A stretch of DNA of 64,000 bases, taken from positions 47,869,001 through 47,933,000 of the forward strand of contig OX419758.1 in assembly GCA_948567375.1 (NCBI GenBank). The letters run 5' to 3'. Made by a program: the position numbers and the translations under genes. Shown here piece by piece: positions 35,410 to 47,132 of the stretch; within the stretch, counting starts at the first letter, position 1, and every line of letters starts with the position of its first letter. Source of the stretch: Lunularia cruciata. Taxonomy: Eukaryota > Streptophyta > Marchantiopsida > Lunulariales > Lunulariaceae. The notes below the pieces were generated by a model. The model saw nothing but the letters and a program-made list of their open reading frames with translations. It was not told the DNA's origin and ran no database searches.

Positions 35410-36811
35410 CCTTGTCATCATGGGAGCTTCAAACTCCTAGATAGTTGTTTGTGCATTTTGGAGATGTGAAAAAGGTTCCTAAGTGGCATCATGAAAGGAT
35501 ACCTTTTTAGAGGACTTTGTATTTTGTATGTTGTTGGCAATCTCATTGAATGTAGCAACATGTAATGATATAATCAACTTCATACTCCTCATGATCATTG
35601 ATAGGGATGGAAGTGGGAGGAGGTTGGACATGAGAGGACAAAGAAGATGGATTAGAAACAAAGGGTTTCAACTTGGAAACATGAAAAGTAGGGTGGATTC
35701 ACATATGATAAGGCAAGAGTAAGTTGATAAACAACAAGAGAAATAATTTAGGTGACATCAAAGAGTCCTATCCAATTAGAACTAAATTTATGGACTTGGG
35801 TATCAAGTGGGAGGGGTAGGTTTCTAGAGGAGAGCATGACCTTATTACCAAGTTGAAAGGTGAGATCACAATGATGGTGGTCTCTATATTGTTTTTGATA
35901 ATTATGAGCAACAAGGAGATAAGATTTGGCTTGTTAGAAGGGTTGAGATATGGTGGTCAAGAAGATGGAAGTATGAGGGACATGAGATGGAGGAGGAGGA
36001 AGAAGGGAATCATGAACAAGTGGTTCTTGGCTAAAATTAAGGAAGAAAGGAGAGATTTGGTACTTGCCTATTTGGAATTATTATAGGTAAACTCAACAAT
36101 TGTAATACAATCATCCCAATTGGTATGGTGGATTGATAAAGGCCCAAAGCATATCTTCCAAGGTGCAATTTGCTTGTTTGGTTTGTCCATCAGTTTGAGG
36201 ATGATAGGGCATGGACAAAGTAAGCTTTGTGCCAAGTATCTAGAAAAGTTCTAGCCAAAAATTTATAGTGAATCAAGGATCACAGTCAAAGAGGAGTACA
36301 TGAGGCATCCCATGATGCTTGAAGTCATTATCATATATCTATGCTAATGTAGAGGCATCCATGGTATTAAAGGTTGGTGCAAAATGAATTTGGTTACTAA
36401 GCATATCCACAAACACCATGATTGTTATATGACATTGCTTTCTCTTGGGTAAGGATGTGATGAGATCTAAGCTCACATGTTCCCATCAAGCAAGTGGAAT
36501 GGAAAGTGATTGAAGTAATCCACTTGATTTCTAGTTGCTAGCCTTGTTGCATTGGCAGCTCTCATAAGATTAAATAAACTCTCAAACATCTCATGCCATG
36601 TTGGGCCACCACCATTGGTGTTGGAGGGTCCCAAGGTCTTGTCTACACCCATGTGATGAGCAATTGGTAAGTCATTGGCTTCTTGAAGGTGTACAAGTTG
36701 GAGATCACCCTTGGCTAGAGCATAGATCCAATTCTCATAGAATATACAACCTTCCTTGAAGGAGAAGGTGGTGTAATTTATTGTTGCATGTGCAAGATGA
36801 CCTTGTACCAT
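35410..36811 (-). pseudogene. Integrase and chromodomain of element B
   Basis: The minus frame 36811-36473 covers the integrase zinc-binding region (SFKEGCIFYENWIYA, then AHHMGVDKTLG). The core follows to about 35900 in broken frames. The chromodomain region at about 35620-35420 retains a HEEYEV-type start. It parallels 31120-32520 of element A. Confidence 0.75.
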
Positions 36812-37205
36812 TTAAAAAAAGAGATTTTGTTGTAAAGTTATCTTAAACTTGATTTGTACTTTAGAGTCAATTAACACCATCATAATAGCCACCATGATGA
36901 GAAAATCTGGTCCTCCTGATAAGGCATTGGGCATTACATGTAATTGGTCTGGTTTGTACTCAAGTTTGGTGTCAAAATTGTAATTGTTCTTCCTATAAAT
37001 GTTTCAACTCTTCATGTGCTCCAAATGTAATGTTTACAACAAGGAGTTGTGATTGATTCACATGATCACTTTCCCAAGAGATAATACTTCCATACCTTGT
37101 GGTATATACCATTGCTAGTTGTTCTCAATCTCAAGTAGAGTAATTATTTTCTACATTGTTTAGTCAACATGACACAAAGGCAATAAGATGTAGCCCATTT
37201 GGAAA

Positions 37206-38293
37206 TTATTGCTGCAACATGGCTCTAATAGCAAAGTTAGAAGCATTAAAATCAACCACATAAGGTAGTTGAGGATCATATGGTTGAAAAATGGATCTTG
37301 AAGACACCATATGTTTCAGCTTTGGAATGTTTCTTTGTGCTTGGTTGTCCATTGAAAGCTTGTGGTCTTCCCCAAGAGGTTGGTCAATGGTGCGGCTACA
37401 TGAGCATAATAGTGGATGACACATTGGTAAAACCTTACCAATCCATTAGACCCTCACTTTTGTGGCATTATTTGGGGTATTTTTATCAATAATGGCATTG
37501 ATTTTCTCCTCTTCTATCTTTATTCCCTCTTATGAGATCTTATGATCCAAGAATGTAACTTCCTTCTACCAAAAGGCACACTTTGACTTCTTGTAGTAAA
37601 ACTTCCATTGTTGTAGTCATCTTAGGACCTCTCTCATGTGATTTGTGTGTTCTACCTTCCACTTGCTATAGATTAAGATATCATATAAGAATACCATTAT
37701 GTACCAATCCAATAGCTCGTCTAACACCCAATGCATCTGATCTATGAAGACTATTGGAGCATTAGTGAGCCCAAAAGGTAAAACTCTCTATTCAAAATGC
37801 CCATACTTTGTGCAAAAGGTAATCTTTTGCACATCCTCTCTCTCAATGAGAATTTTCCAATGGCCCCTTTGTAAATTCAACTTGGAGATCTACTCAATTG
37901 ATAGAGCAAGTCATCAATTTAAGACAAGAGATATACCTTCTTCACTATTTGTTTATTGAGGCCGTGAAGCAAAGTCCTCCATCTTTTTTTGGAACAAATA
38001 GTACGGTGCTCCCCAAGGAGATGTTCTATGTCATATCAAATCCTTCTCCAACAACTCCATCAATGTTATTCAAAGCTTGTCCAACTTCTTTGGTGAGAGC
38101 CAATAGATTGGTCTATCACTAGAGTACTTCTTGGCAATAACTTAATCTTGAAGGGCATACCCCAATTGGAAGTTAATCCCTTTGGTAGTTCATCCAAAAA
38201 CACATCTAAAATCTCCTCAACTATTTGATCAACCATTGCTTGATGAGGTTTTTGGCACTCCTTAGATTCTCCATGTATAGTTGGCTTGATCAC
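37206..38293 (-). pseudogene. RT and RNase H of element B
   Basis: 38293-38066 encodes the pre-RT linker (VDQIVEEILDVFLDELPKGL) that also occurs in element A near 29650. RT follows in several frames to about 37440. 37424-37206 reads as RNase H (QLPYVVDFNASNFAIRAML), with the first catalytic Asp in VVDFNAS. Confidence 0.75.
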
Positions 38294-38576
38294 ATGGAAA
38301 AAATAGACTTATCTTCCTCCAAAGCTTTGCTCTATGGTTGCTTTATTGACAAACTTCCCATCTTGGGACTTATCTTCCTTCAGAGCTTGCTCTATGGTTG
38401 TTTTCTTGACAAACTTCTCATCTTGGGACTGATTATTCTTAGGTGTCTTACTCAAAGGTGCTAGACAATCTAATATGAAATTCATACCTTGGATTTATCA
38501 TTGGGTCCAATCAAATGATCCTTATGATATTCAAGCCAACGCAAAGCTATAATGACATCATACTATAGAGGTGTCA

Positions 38577-38837
38577 TTACATATACTCCTTCCCAATCTT
38601 GAATATAACAAGATGTGAGGTATGGAATGCATAACATTTTCTACCATCCACCATCATCAATCTACTTTCAATTATTGGTTTGATAAGTATCCTTAATTTC
38701 TTTGCTAATTGCATGGATATGCAATGCTTTGAATTTCCAAAATTGACCAAAATCCTATAACCACAATCAGATACCATACTTTGCAAGTAAAGCAAACTTG
38801 CATAGGTTGAGCCTTCAATCCCATTAGAACTAATCAA
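38577..38837 (-). pseudogene. Protease of element B
   Basis: The 86-codon frame holds RILVNFGNSKHCISMQLAKK. The active-site D-S-G of relatives is N-F-G here, so catalysis is lost. This is the best-preserved family-2 protease frame in the window. Confidence 0.75.
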
Positions 38838-38947
38838 GTTTGCAATAGGCGGTTCAAAATCTCCTACTAGGATTCCTTTTTTCCCTTATCATTCTACTCC
38901 ACAAACTCCATTTGGGCAATTTTTTTAGGTCACTCATTCTTGAGTGG

Positions 38948-38989
38948 ACATTCAGCAATTAGATGTTTAATTTGATGACAATAGAAACA
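38948..38989 (-). other. CCHC zinc knuckle of element B gag
   Basis: The minus strand encodes CFYCHQIKHLIAEC, an intact C-x2-C-x4-H-x4-C; element A has lost its second Cys. Confidence 0.85.
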
Positions 38990-39835
38990 ACCACCATTTT
39001 GTGACAGTCTTTCTCTATTTGTAATGCCAAGTGATATTCATTGGATGGCATCAATCTCCATTAATGTTGGATCCTCCACTTATATGTTGTGTATTGGTAG
39101 GTTTTATGAGAGTCAAGGTCAAGACCAAGTTGTTATAACCAAGGAATCAAAGCGTTCAACCAATTATTTGATTTCCTCCAAGCATTTTGGCTCTCACATA
39201 GTCACCTCTAGTTTGGTTTGTAACTTCAAGCCCCTTGCAAATTGATCCAAAGCTTCACCTTCTAATATATTTGGAATTTGCATGATGGTGTTTTGGAATT
39301 ATGTGATGTAGCTTCTTATAAAGCCAGTCTGCTTCAACTCTGCCAATCTATCTCATGCAAATCATGTGGCATTTATAGCTTAGAATCAACCAATTATTGC
39401 ACTCTTGAATTCTACCCATGTCAAGATTAGTGCAATAATTTGCCATTCAACTCCATGCCACTTGAAATTGCCACCATAGCTTTGCTACTCCATCCAATTG
39501 GTTGGAAGCCAAGAGAAATAATTTCCATTCATCTTGAAGATTTGTAGCTTCAAAATAGCATATGTAATCAAACACAAAATTTACTATTGTACCTTGAGAG
39601 ATTCTTGCTTTCAAATACCTTGGACTTTGAAAATTAGATTTTCTCTTCTCCTTCTTGAAATGGTGCCCTCTCTACATACTCTTGTTGTTGATGATCTTGT
39701 TCTTTCAACAATCAAGTAAGGTGCTTCATTTATTGTTGCATGGCAATGATAACCTTGGGTATTACCACCATGACTACTACTCTATCAAACTACTTATAGT
39801 TGATCTAAGTTAACACGTCCATCATTCTCCATAAG

Positions 39836-40581
39836 TGGAATACTCCAAGGACAAGAGAACTCTCCAAGAGAGATAGAAGAGAGAAAACACAAGTCTCACA
39901 CTCAATACTCTAATGCTCCAAAGGAGCACCTTCTCTTTATTATGTAGCAAAGAGGATTCACTCAAAGGAAGCTCCATCCTTGGATCATATACATGGATTG
40001 GTGACCTGTCAGTAAGCTCCATCCTTGGATTAGTTTTTTGGATGGGTGACATGTCAATCATTCTCCTATCTAATAGAATCTTTAGAGGAGCTTAGAATCA
40101 TGTGGGCGAGGTACAATTGGAAAGCTCTCATGAGACAAATCATATGGGAGAGAAGGAAAACCTTTTTTCCCTATGATTTGGGGGAGAATTTTTCCATTTT
40201 TGAGGCTTAATTCATCAATTTAGGCCTCCAAAATTGGCTCTAAAGTTTTTTGGCTATCTTCTTATAAGGAGCTTAGAATCATGTGGGTGAGGTACCATTG
40301 GAAAGCTCTCATGAGACAAATCATATGGGAGAGAAGGAAAACCTTTTTTCCTTGTGATTTGGGGGAGAATTTTTCTATTTTTGAGGCTTAATTCATCAAT
40401 TTAGGCCTCCAAAATTGGCTCTAAAGTTTTTTGGCTATTTTTTACTTTTGCTCTATTAGTAGAAGTACTCTTTTGGTGACACCTTTGTCTGATCTTCCCA
40501 ACCCATTATATACCACATCCTTCTAGATGTTACCAAGCCAATTTTCACCTCTTGATAATATGTCTAGCTACTTGTATTACA
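39836..40581 (-). mobile_element. Solo LTR (family 1) inside element B
   Basis: TGGAATACTCC to TTGTATTACA, 746 bp, with a perfect target duplication ATAAG (39831-39835, 40582-40586). It has a private tandem duplication of about 181 bp (second copy from about 40268) that includes GAGCTTAGAATCATGTGGG and AATTCATCAATTTAGGCCTCC. This differs from the U3 duplication of the other long LTRs. Confidence 0.92.
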
Positions 40582-40765
40582 ATAAGTTATGATTGGAGGT
40601 ACCAAGGTTTCATCGAACAAGATGATAGCATTTAGAAAAGTTTACCCAAAGCTTGAAATGATGAACTAAGTGAAGTGATATTTTCATAATACATGTACAA
40701 AAAAATCTCAATGGTTTGGCAAAAATGGATTTGGTGATCCATAAATTCTATCCATCCCATTCTTA

Positions 40766-40776
40766 CTTTGATACCA
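40766..40776 (-). other. Primer-binding site of element B
   Basis: The minus strand reads TGGTATCAAAG one base from the LTR, an initiator tRNA-Met site with one change. Confidence 0.8.
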
Positions 40777-40777
40777 A

Positions 40778-41194
40778 TGTAAAAGACCAAGACCAAGGAG
40801 AGAAATATGAGAATGCAAAATAAAAGTGAAAGATCACATTGGGAATTTTGAATGGTGTAAACTCCAAATACCTAATATGAGCATAGGCTTTGGTATTTAT
40901 AAGGAAATATACCAAGCTCTTGAGAAGTTTGTTAGGAAAATTCCTAAAAGTTGCATGATTGGAGTGCAAGCCAAGTCAATCAAGAAGTTTCTCAAGATAT
41001 TTCCTCCAAGAAGCCATTTACTTGGCATGCAAGCTTAGCTAGCCAAGAAGCTTCCATCTTGGCATGTACATTCTCCAACACTTGGAAGGTGCTAAGTAGC
41101 TTCCTATATACTTCTAGAATATTCTTAGCTAATTTGGCTTATTTCCTACTTTGTTAGTCTCAATTAACTCATTGGTAAACTCCATATTGTTACA
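40778..41194 (-). repeat. 5' LTR of element B
   Basis: It is 417 bp, TGTAAAAGACC to TTGTTACA on plus. GGTATTTATA (minus TATAAATACC) at about 40892 is the matching TATA candidate. It has fewer minisatellite units than the 3' LTR. Confidence 0.87.
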
Positions 41195-41199
41195 TTATA

Positions 41200-43320
41200 G
41201 CTATTTAAGTGAAAAAGATGTGTTAGTTCATCTTTCTCACTTTCCTTATGTGTACTTATATGCACACAAAGTTCATCTTATACCTATATAAGTGAAAAGA
41301 TGTGTTGAGCATGACTAACTAGCTTGTAAGCCATTTTAGTAATGAGAGTAGTTTAATATTAATTTAAGCTATATATATATATATATATAAAGCTCATACT
41401 TTTGTTCCTCATTAAGCATGCTATATTCATCTTAGCACTACACGTATTCATTAATGGCTCTACCTTAGTACTGTAGCTCTAGTATTGTTCCTCTTTTAAT
41501 AATTATAATATATCATTACTATAATAATATACATCAATATTTCTAATGTAGGACCATGTATGATAATGGAAGTAAAATAATGAGATTCATATTGTTATTT
41601 GGTACTTTCTACCATTGATTAGACCTTGAAATTAATTATTGAATAGAACTAATTACATATATAATATCTTGTATCTTCAAAGAAAGTTTTATAAAAGTAG
41701 TAGTATAGTTATGAAGCTAGATTAGAGAAAATGGAGATGTGTAGATAGACTAGTCTATAAGAAATTGGCATTATTGTGAAAATATAGTTTAAAGTTTAAT
41801 CTCATAGATTATTTAATAACATCTTTTGGTTAGTATATTTAAGGTTGATGAAGACTTCAATACTATACACCAATGTTGAAGATCAAGACTACTAACATAA
41901 TTCAAGATTGATGTAAATTTTGTAAATTTCAACTCCGATGGTTTGTACTTTTGGAATCAAAGAATACGAAATAATTATAGCATCACTCTAAATTAAAATA
42001 AAATTGTGTAAAGGAACAGACCAATCCAAAAAAGTATGGAGATAATGGATAGAATTTGATATATAGATTAGAGGTACTCTTGAGTGTATAGGTTGACTTA
42101 TGGATTCTGTAGAATTATTAATTATTTGTTAATGTTAAGTGTAACTACTTGACAATCAATCACTTGAGTATTTCAAACTTTGAATATTGAAGTGAATACT
42201 ATTCAGATTAGTCCTTTATGGTAACTATTAAGTAAGATTGATTTATAAATCATAACTCAAAGCACCTTTATTTGGTTACCTTTAGGAATCTAAATCATAT
42301 TTTGCTATTAATTGCATAATTTTCTAAATTTGGGATTCTTGTTAATTTTATATAGGGTTGGATGGTATGGTTATATTAACCCTTGAACAATTTTAGAATA
42401 TTTGATAAATTAAAAAATAAAATACAATTAATAGTTCTATAATAATAATAATAATTATTATTATTATTATTATAAATCTCTATAATTTCTAGTATCATAT
42501 TCTTTCATGTGATTTAAAAAAAAATATATATCCCTTATGTTTAGCTTGATTGATGGTTGGGAAATCCAAATCGATATTCTTCTTAAGGAACTGAGCAAAT
42601 AAAATAGTTCTTATTATTGATACAATGAATACACTTTATAGGCTATACTAGATCGTGTGATATTCAAAATCCAATATTACCAAAAGAAGCATGTTATAGA
42701 AAGCTTTGATATAGACAAACCATCTAGTTGGGTTGCTTGGTATCCAATTGCTAGTAAATCTCAAATGTCAAGGAGTTACAAAACATCCATCTACTTTTCT
42801 TGCACAACTTATAGTCACTATTATTAGTCAAGCACCCAACATAACATTCCCATTTGCTTTTTACACTTGATTTTGACTTGTTCTCTTCTACAAAAGCTTG
42901 CATTCCACACAATAATATTTTCAACTACTGAATTTTGACTGATTTACTTTAAATTATCATTCTTTCCAAAGAATTCCTATCTCAACTTACAAAATCTTTT
43001 GATTATTGATCAAAGTAAGTGTGATATAGCATAAATTGTTGTGTTTTATCGTGTCTTCCTACTAAGAATGTTACTATTGAATATTTCATATACTATACTA
43101 GCATTGTTATTTTATTTTTGGACTATATGTTAATCTTGTTGTAAAATATTTATAGGAAAAATATATAATAGACATATTTATATTTAAAAATAATTTAAAA
43201 TTATTGTGAATTAAGAATTTTATAATTTTATAACATTCACAACTAGAAAGGTGTAAATTGAATACATTGGTATAATATGCATGATAATTACTCCTCTCTT
43301 CTGTGGACTAAGATAACTCT
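41200..43320. other. AT-rich spacer
   Basis: No gene seen. It contains an (AT)n run at 41371-41389 and a self-complementary ATA/TAT triplet run at 42440-42474. Confidence 0.6.
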
Positions 43321-43325
43321 ATAGA

Positions 43326-44076
43326 TGTAATACCAAGGGTTAGCCATATGATCTAGATGTGAAATTTGGTTTGGTAACATCTAGAATGATGTTATACATG
43401 ATGGTAAAAATAGATTAGATAGAAGTATCACCAAAAGAGTACTTTTTACTAATAGGGCAAAAACCAAAATATACTTGAGAACCTTAGAATCAATAGCTAG
43501 ACATATGATTTAAAGGTGAGAATTGGTTTGGTAACATCTGGAAGGATGTTACACACGATGGACTAAACAAATCAGAAAGAGGTATCACCAAAAGGGGACT
43601 TCTACTAATAGAGTAGGAACCAAAATATGCTTGAAATCTTTGAAGGCAATTTTGGAGGCCTAAACGGATGAATTAGACCTCGAAAATGTGCAGATTCCCC
43701 CCCAAAAAAGGAAAGACTGGCCTTCCATCCCCCTTGCTATGTCTCATCTAGAGCTTTCCAACGGTACCTTACTCATGTGATTCTAAGATTCCTACAAGAA
43801 GATTCGCTGGAAGATTCCCTAAAAGATTCCCTTCGGTCAAAGCTTGTTTGACCAACAAGATAGGACCTAGACCAGACAGGTCACCCATCCAAGTAAGTAA
43901 TCCAAGGGTGGAGCTTGCTGACATGTCACCTATCTGTGTCCCTAATCCTATGGTGGAGCTTCCTTGGAGTAGATCCTCTTTGTCTATATAATAAAGAGAA
44001 GGTGCTCCCTTGGGGCATCGAATGTTTGAGTGTGCAATCTGTGTTTTCTCTCTTCTCTTGTCCTCGGAGGATTACA
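43326..44076 (+). mobile_element. Solo LTR (family 1)
   Basis: TGTAATACC to GGATTACA, 751 bp, with a perfect target duplication ATAGA at 43321-43325 and 44077-44081. It has the U3 tandem duplication with a 157-base offset (TTGGTAACAT at 43371 and 43528). CTATATAATAAAGAG near 43984 is the likely promoter and 3'-processing region. This is the cleanest copy for defining the family. Confidence 0.95.
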
Positions 44077-44081
44077 ATAGA

Positions 44082-45579
44082 CTAGTTGTATGTTAAATCT
44101 TTGTATGTAAATACTATGTGTCTTATTGTATATATATTCCCAACAAGTAGAATACTAACTGGTCTTTAGTCTTATATGGCTCTTTCAAACAAATTTAAAA
44201 ATAATTATTATTTAAATAAATATATATGTAATGTATTATAAGTGAAGATCAAAGTGTTAACAAGCAAGTCATTGATGCTTACAAACTTCGATTACAATTT
44301 AAGCATTGGATAGATGAATAAGGTTTATTTAGTAAAAAATTAAGAGTGTAAGGAGGGAATAATATTTAAAGAAGTGTAGAATCTATCACTTTAGAGTTCA
44401 ACAAGCAAATGCATCAGATAGAGTTTATTCATACAAAGGGAAAAAAACTCAAATGGTTGTAGTTGATTGTATGTGCTTTAGTTACTATAAAGATTGAGTT
44501 TGTTATTAGAGAGATAGAGTAATATTAATTTAATTCAGGAATATATTGATTTGAATACTTAATCACACCAAAAACTCCACAAAACATTTATTCTTAAGCA
44601 TTAATGTTTTATGATAAGAGATATTGTGTATAGATCATCTATGTTCAAAATATTGTTAATATAATTTCAATATAAGTGACTCTAATAGAATCCACGAGAT
44701 AATATGAATGTCTTAGATTTCTAAGTGGACTATTGGATGTAAATCTATGTAAGATTATAATATATTTTGACTCTATATAGTTTCTAATAAAGAGCTACTT
44801 AGACATAGTAAGGACTTATGGACCATTTAATCTGCCAATTTGGTAAATGTTGGTATTATATATTTTACTTTTCTTCATTATTATCAAAAATCAAAATCCA
44901 CAATCCAAAATTGCCTTTGAATTTTCCAACCATTTACAAGTCTTTGTATTGCACAAAGTGCTTTGGTTTCTCTTGTTTATTGTTTGAATATTTCCTTACC
45001 ATAGCAATAAAGTTAGTATTGTGTGATGTTATACTAATAATTGGGATGAGTTTTTTCAATCAATATTATGACTAATTTTTATGAGATATTGAGTATAGTA
45101 CTCCACAAACCATGTGATGATATCATATGGTGATATTTGATAAATATCCCTTTAGTTGTCACTATTTTGAAACATGCCCATATAAGTTCATATAATTGCA
45201 AATATACACTCCATTCCTATAGGATGCACTCTCCTTCTAATAGGATGCACCTCTAAGCTAGACATTCTTATTTATGTTAATGGTTTTGGATTGTGGTTTA
45301 AGATTCCTCATAAACAGTCTTTTGGTCTCTTGCTTGGTCTTTGTCATGTTAGAACATGCCAATTTATAATGTGCTTTCAAATTGATGAATTTATATTATC
45401 AAGGAGGTTCAAGAAGGTTGACTTCCTTGGAGTAATATTTCATTTTTTCTATTAGTTTAGTCATTTCAATACATAGCAAGGTAAAAGGTTGTGAACAAAG
45501 CCAAAAAATGGTATTATTTGTTAAATGAGCACCTCATAAAATGAATAATTCCCTCATATGACAATTATGACCTAGTTCC
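44082..45579. other. AT-rich spacer
   Basis: Stops are frequent in all frames. The frame at 44818-45075 is hydrophobic and AT-driven and shows no motif. Confidence 0.55.
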
Positions 45580-47132
45580 ATGGCCCAAGGGCAGTGTTTA
45601 TATCATAAAAAGTTATTATTGGAAGCTTATTGTTCTTACAAAGGTTTTCTTGGAGGGCTTATTGTCCTTATTGTTTCTTGGGGAGGAAAGACATTGGGTG
45701 TTTGTAGAAATCATAAGCAAACCTTTAGAGATTTTTGTGTGGAGTTTGTGCTACAAGTTGGATTCCTCAAGAGTCAGAAGCTAGAGTTCTTGCTTTGGGA
45801 CTAGAGTTTGTTGGACGTCTTCCTATTAGAGGAAATTTGTAATAACCTTGATATGAGTGGCAAAGACATTGAGTGCAAGTCCAATGATAGAGGACCATTA
45901 GCAACAAATGTTGGGAGAAGAGTACTCTCCATTTGGTCAAATCCACATGAAAACTTCCCATGGCGGTTAAAGTAAAGACTTGGAGGATAAGTTTGATGAC
46001 TCATTTTTGGTGAGAAGTTGACAAATGGGTACAAGATAGAGGATCTTAAGGATGCTATATGATGAGTTGTCACAAAAACTACTATAAAGTTATTAAAGTA
46101 AAAAGGAATAGCCTACGTGAACTTGAATCAAGCGATCTTCTTTCAACTTGTGCACAAACAAAAACGTATAAGTTGGGCAAGGATGTTCTAAGAATGGGTC
46201 ATTGAGCTGCTGGATGACATGGTCAAAAGCACATTTACAATCATAACCCCGTCATCTTGCATTTCTACATAAGGATGAACTTCCTACATAACAAGAAGGG
46301 TGGTCTACACTATGAACATCATTACACTCACAATGGAAGCACTGGAGGGGTTTCTACCATTCTACAAGGAACTTGATCCCATGATCAATGACCTAGTAAT
46401 GCTAGTACAACATTTGCATAAGCTAGCACAATCAATGATTAAGGAGAAGGCACTTTCACATAAGAGATTGATCAAGGTCAAGGAGCAACTTAAGGAGAAG
46501 GACATAACCTTGGAAATCTTCCAAAAGGATGAGCTCCTTCAACAAGAACAATATTATGATCTCATTCTATAGTTGAAGGTAGAAGTCAACAACCACCACA
46601 AAAAGCCATCCAATAATTAGAGCAATACAAAGACAAACTACAAACCCAAAAAACTTAACATGTAGACCCTATAAGCTAAGTTAGAGGAGGTAAAAACCAA
46701 GACAATGATGGCCCAAACTTGATATAACAATCTGAAGAAGATGACCAATCGTTGTATCTTAGACCTCAATGCAAGTCTTAAATGCCTAAGGGAAAAGGAT
46801 GAAGAGCAACATGAAAAGATCTATGACAAGCTGTTGAAAAAATTATAGAGTGAAATAACTAACTTGGAGAACAAACAAATAAATGATGCTCCTTGCCATG
46901 ATTGGGGATACAACCACTCAAGTCCTAAACCAATTGAAATGCAATGCTAACAAGAACTCCCAATGTACAAGATGAAAGACTTAAGAACAAGATTGACATG
47001 TTGGAAGAGAGTGCCTATATGAACAAAAAGAAGAAGAAGGGCCTATATGAACAATTCAAAGCATTGTTTGTCAAGTTGCAAGGGCATCATAGCAACTCCA
47101 AGTTCAAGGAGATCCAAACCACCTCTGTATAA
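45580..47132 (+). pseudogene. Decayed coding stretch with coiled coil, family unknown
   Basis: I do not recognise it. Open pieces are 45580-45804, 46300-46572 and 46944-47132. The second has a charged heptad-like helix (KRLIKVKEQLKEKDITLEI) and the third a Lys-rich helix (NKIDMLEESAYMNKKKKK). Between them several frames hold coil-like residues but also many stops, so at least one frameshift is needed. It may be the remains of a transposon-associated protein. Plus strand is chosen because the longest coil frames lie there. Confidence 0.35.

Larger units (their letters stand above)
34859..41194 (-). mobile_element. Ty3/gypsy chromovirus B (family 2), full length but dead
   Basis: A minus-strand sister of element A. 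The perfect 5-bp target duplication TTATA lies at 34854-34858 and 41195-41199. LTRs are 34859-35382 (3') and 40778-41194 (5'). Domains on the minus strand run gag, zinc knuckle, protease, RT, RNase H, integrase and chromodomain, all with stops. A family-1 solo LTR sits in the leader/gag area. Confidence 0.92.
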
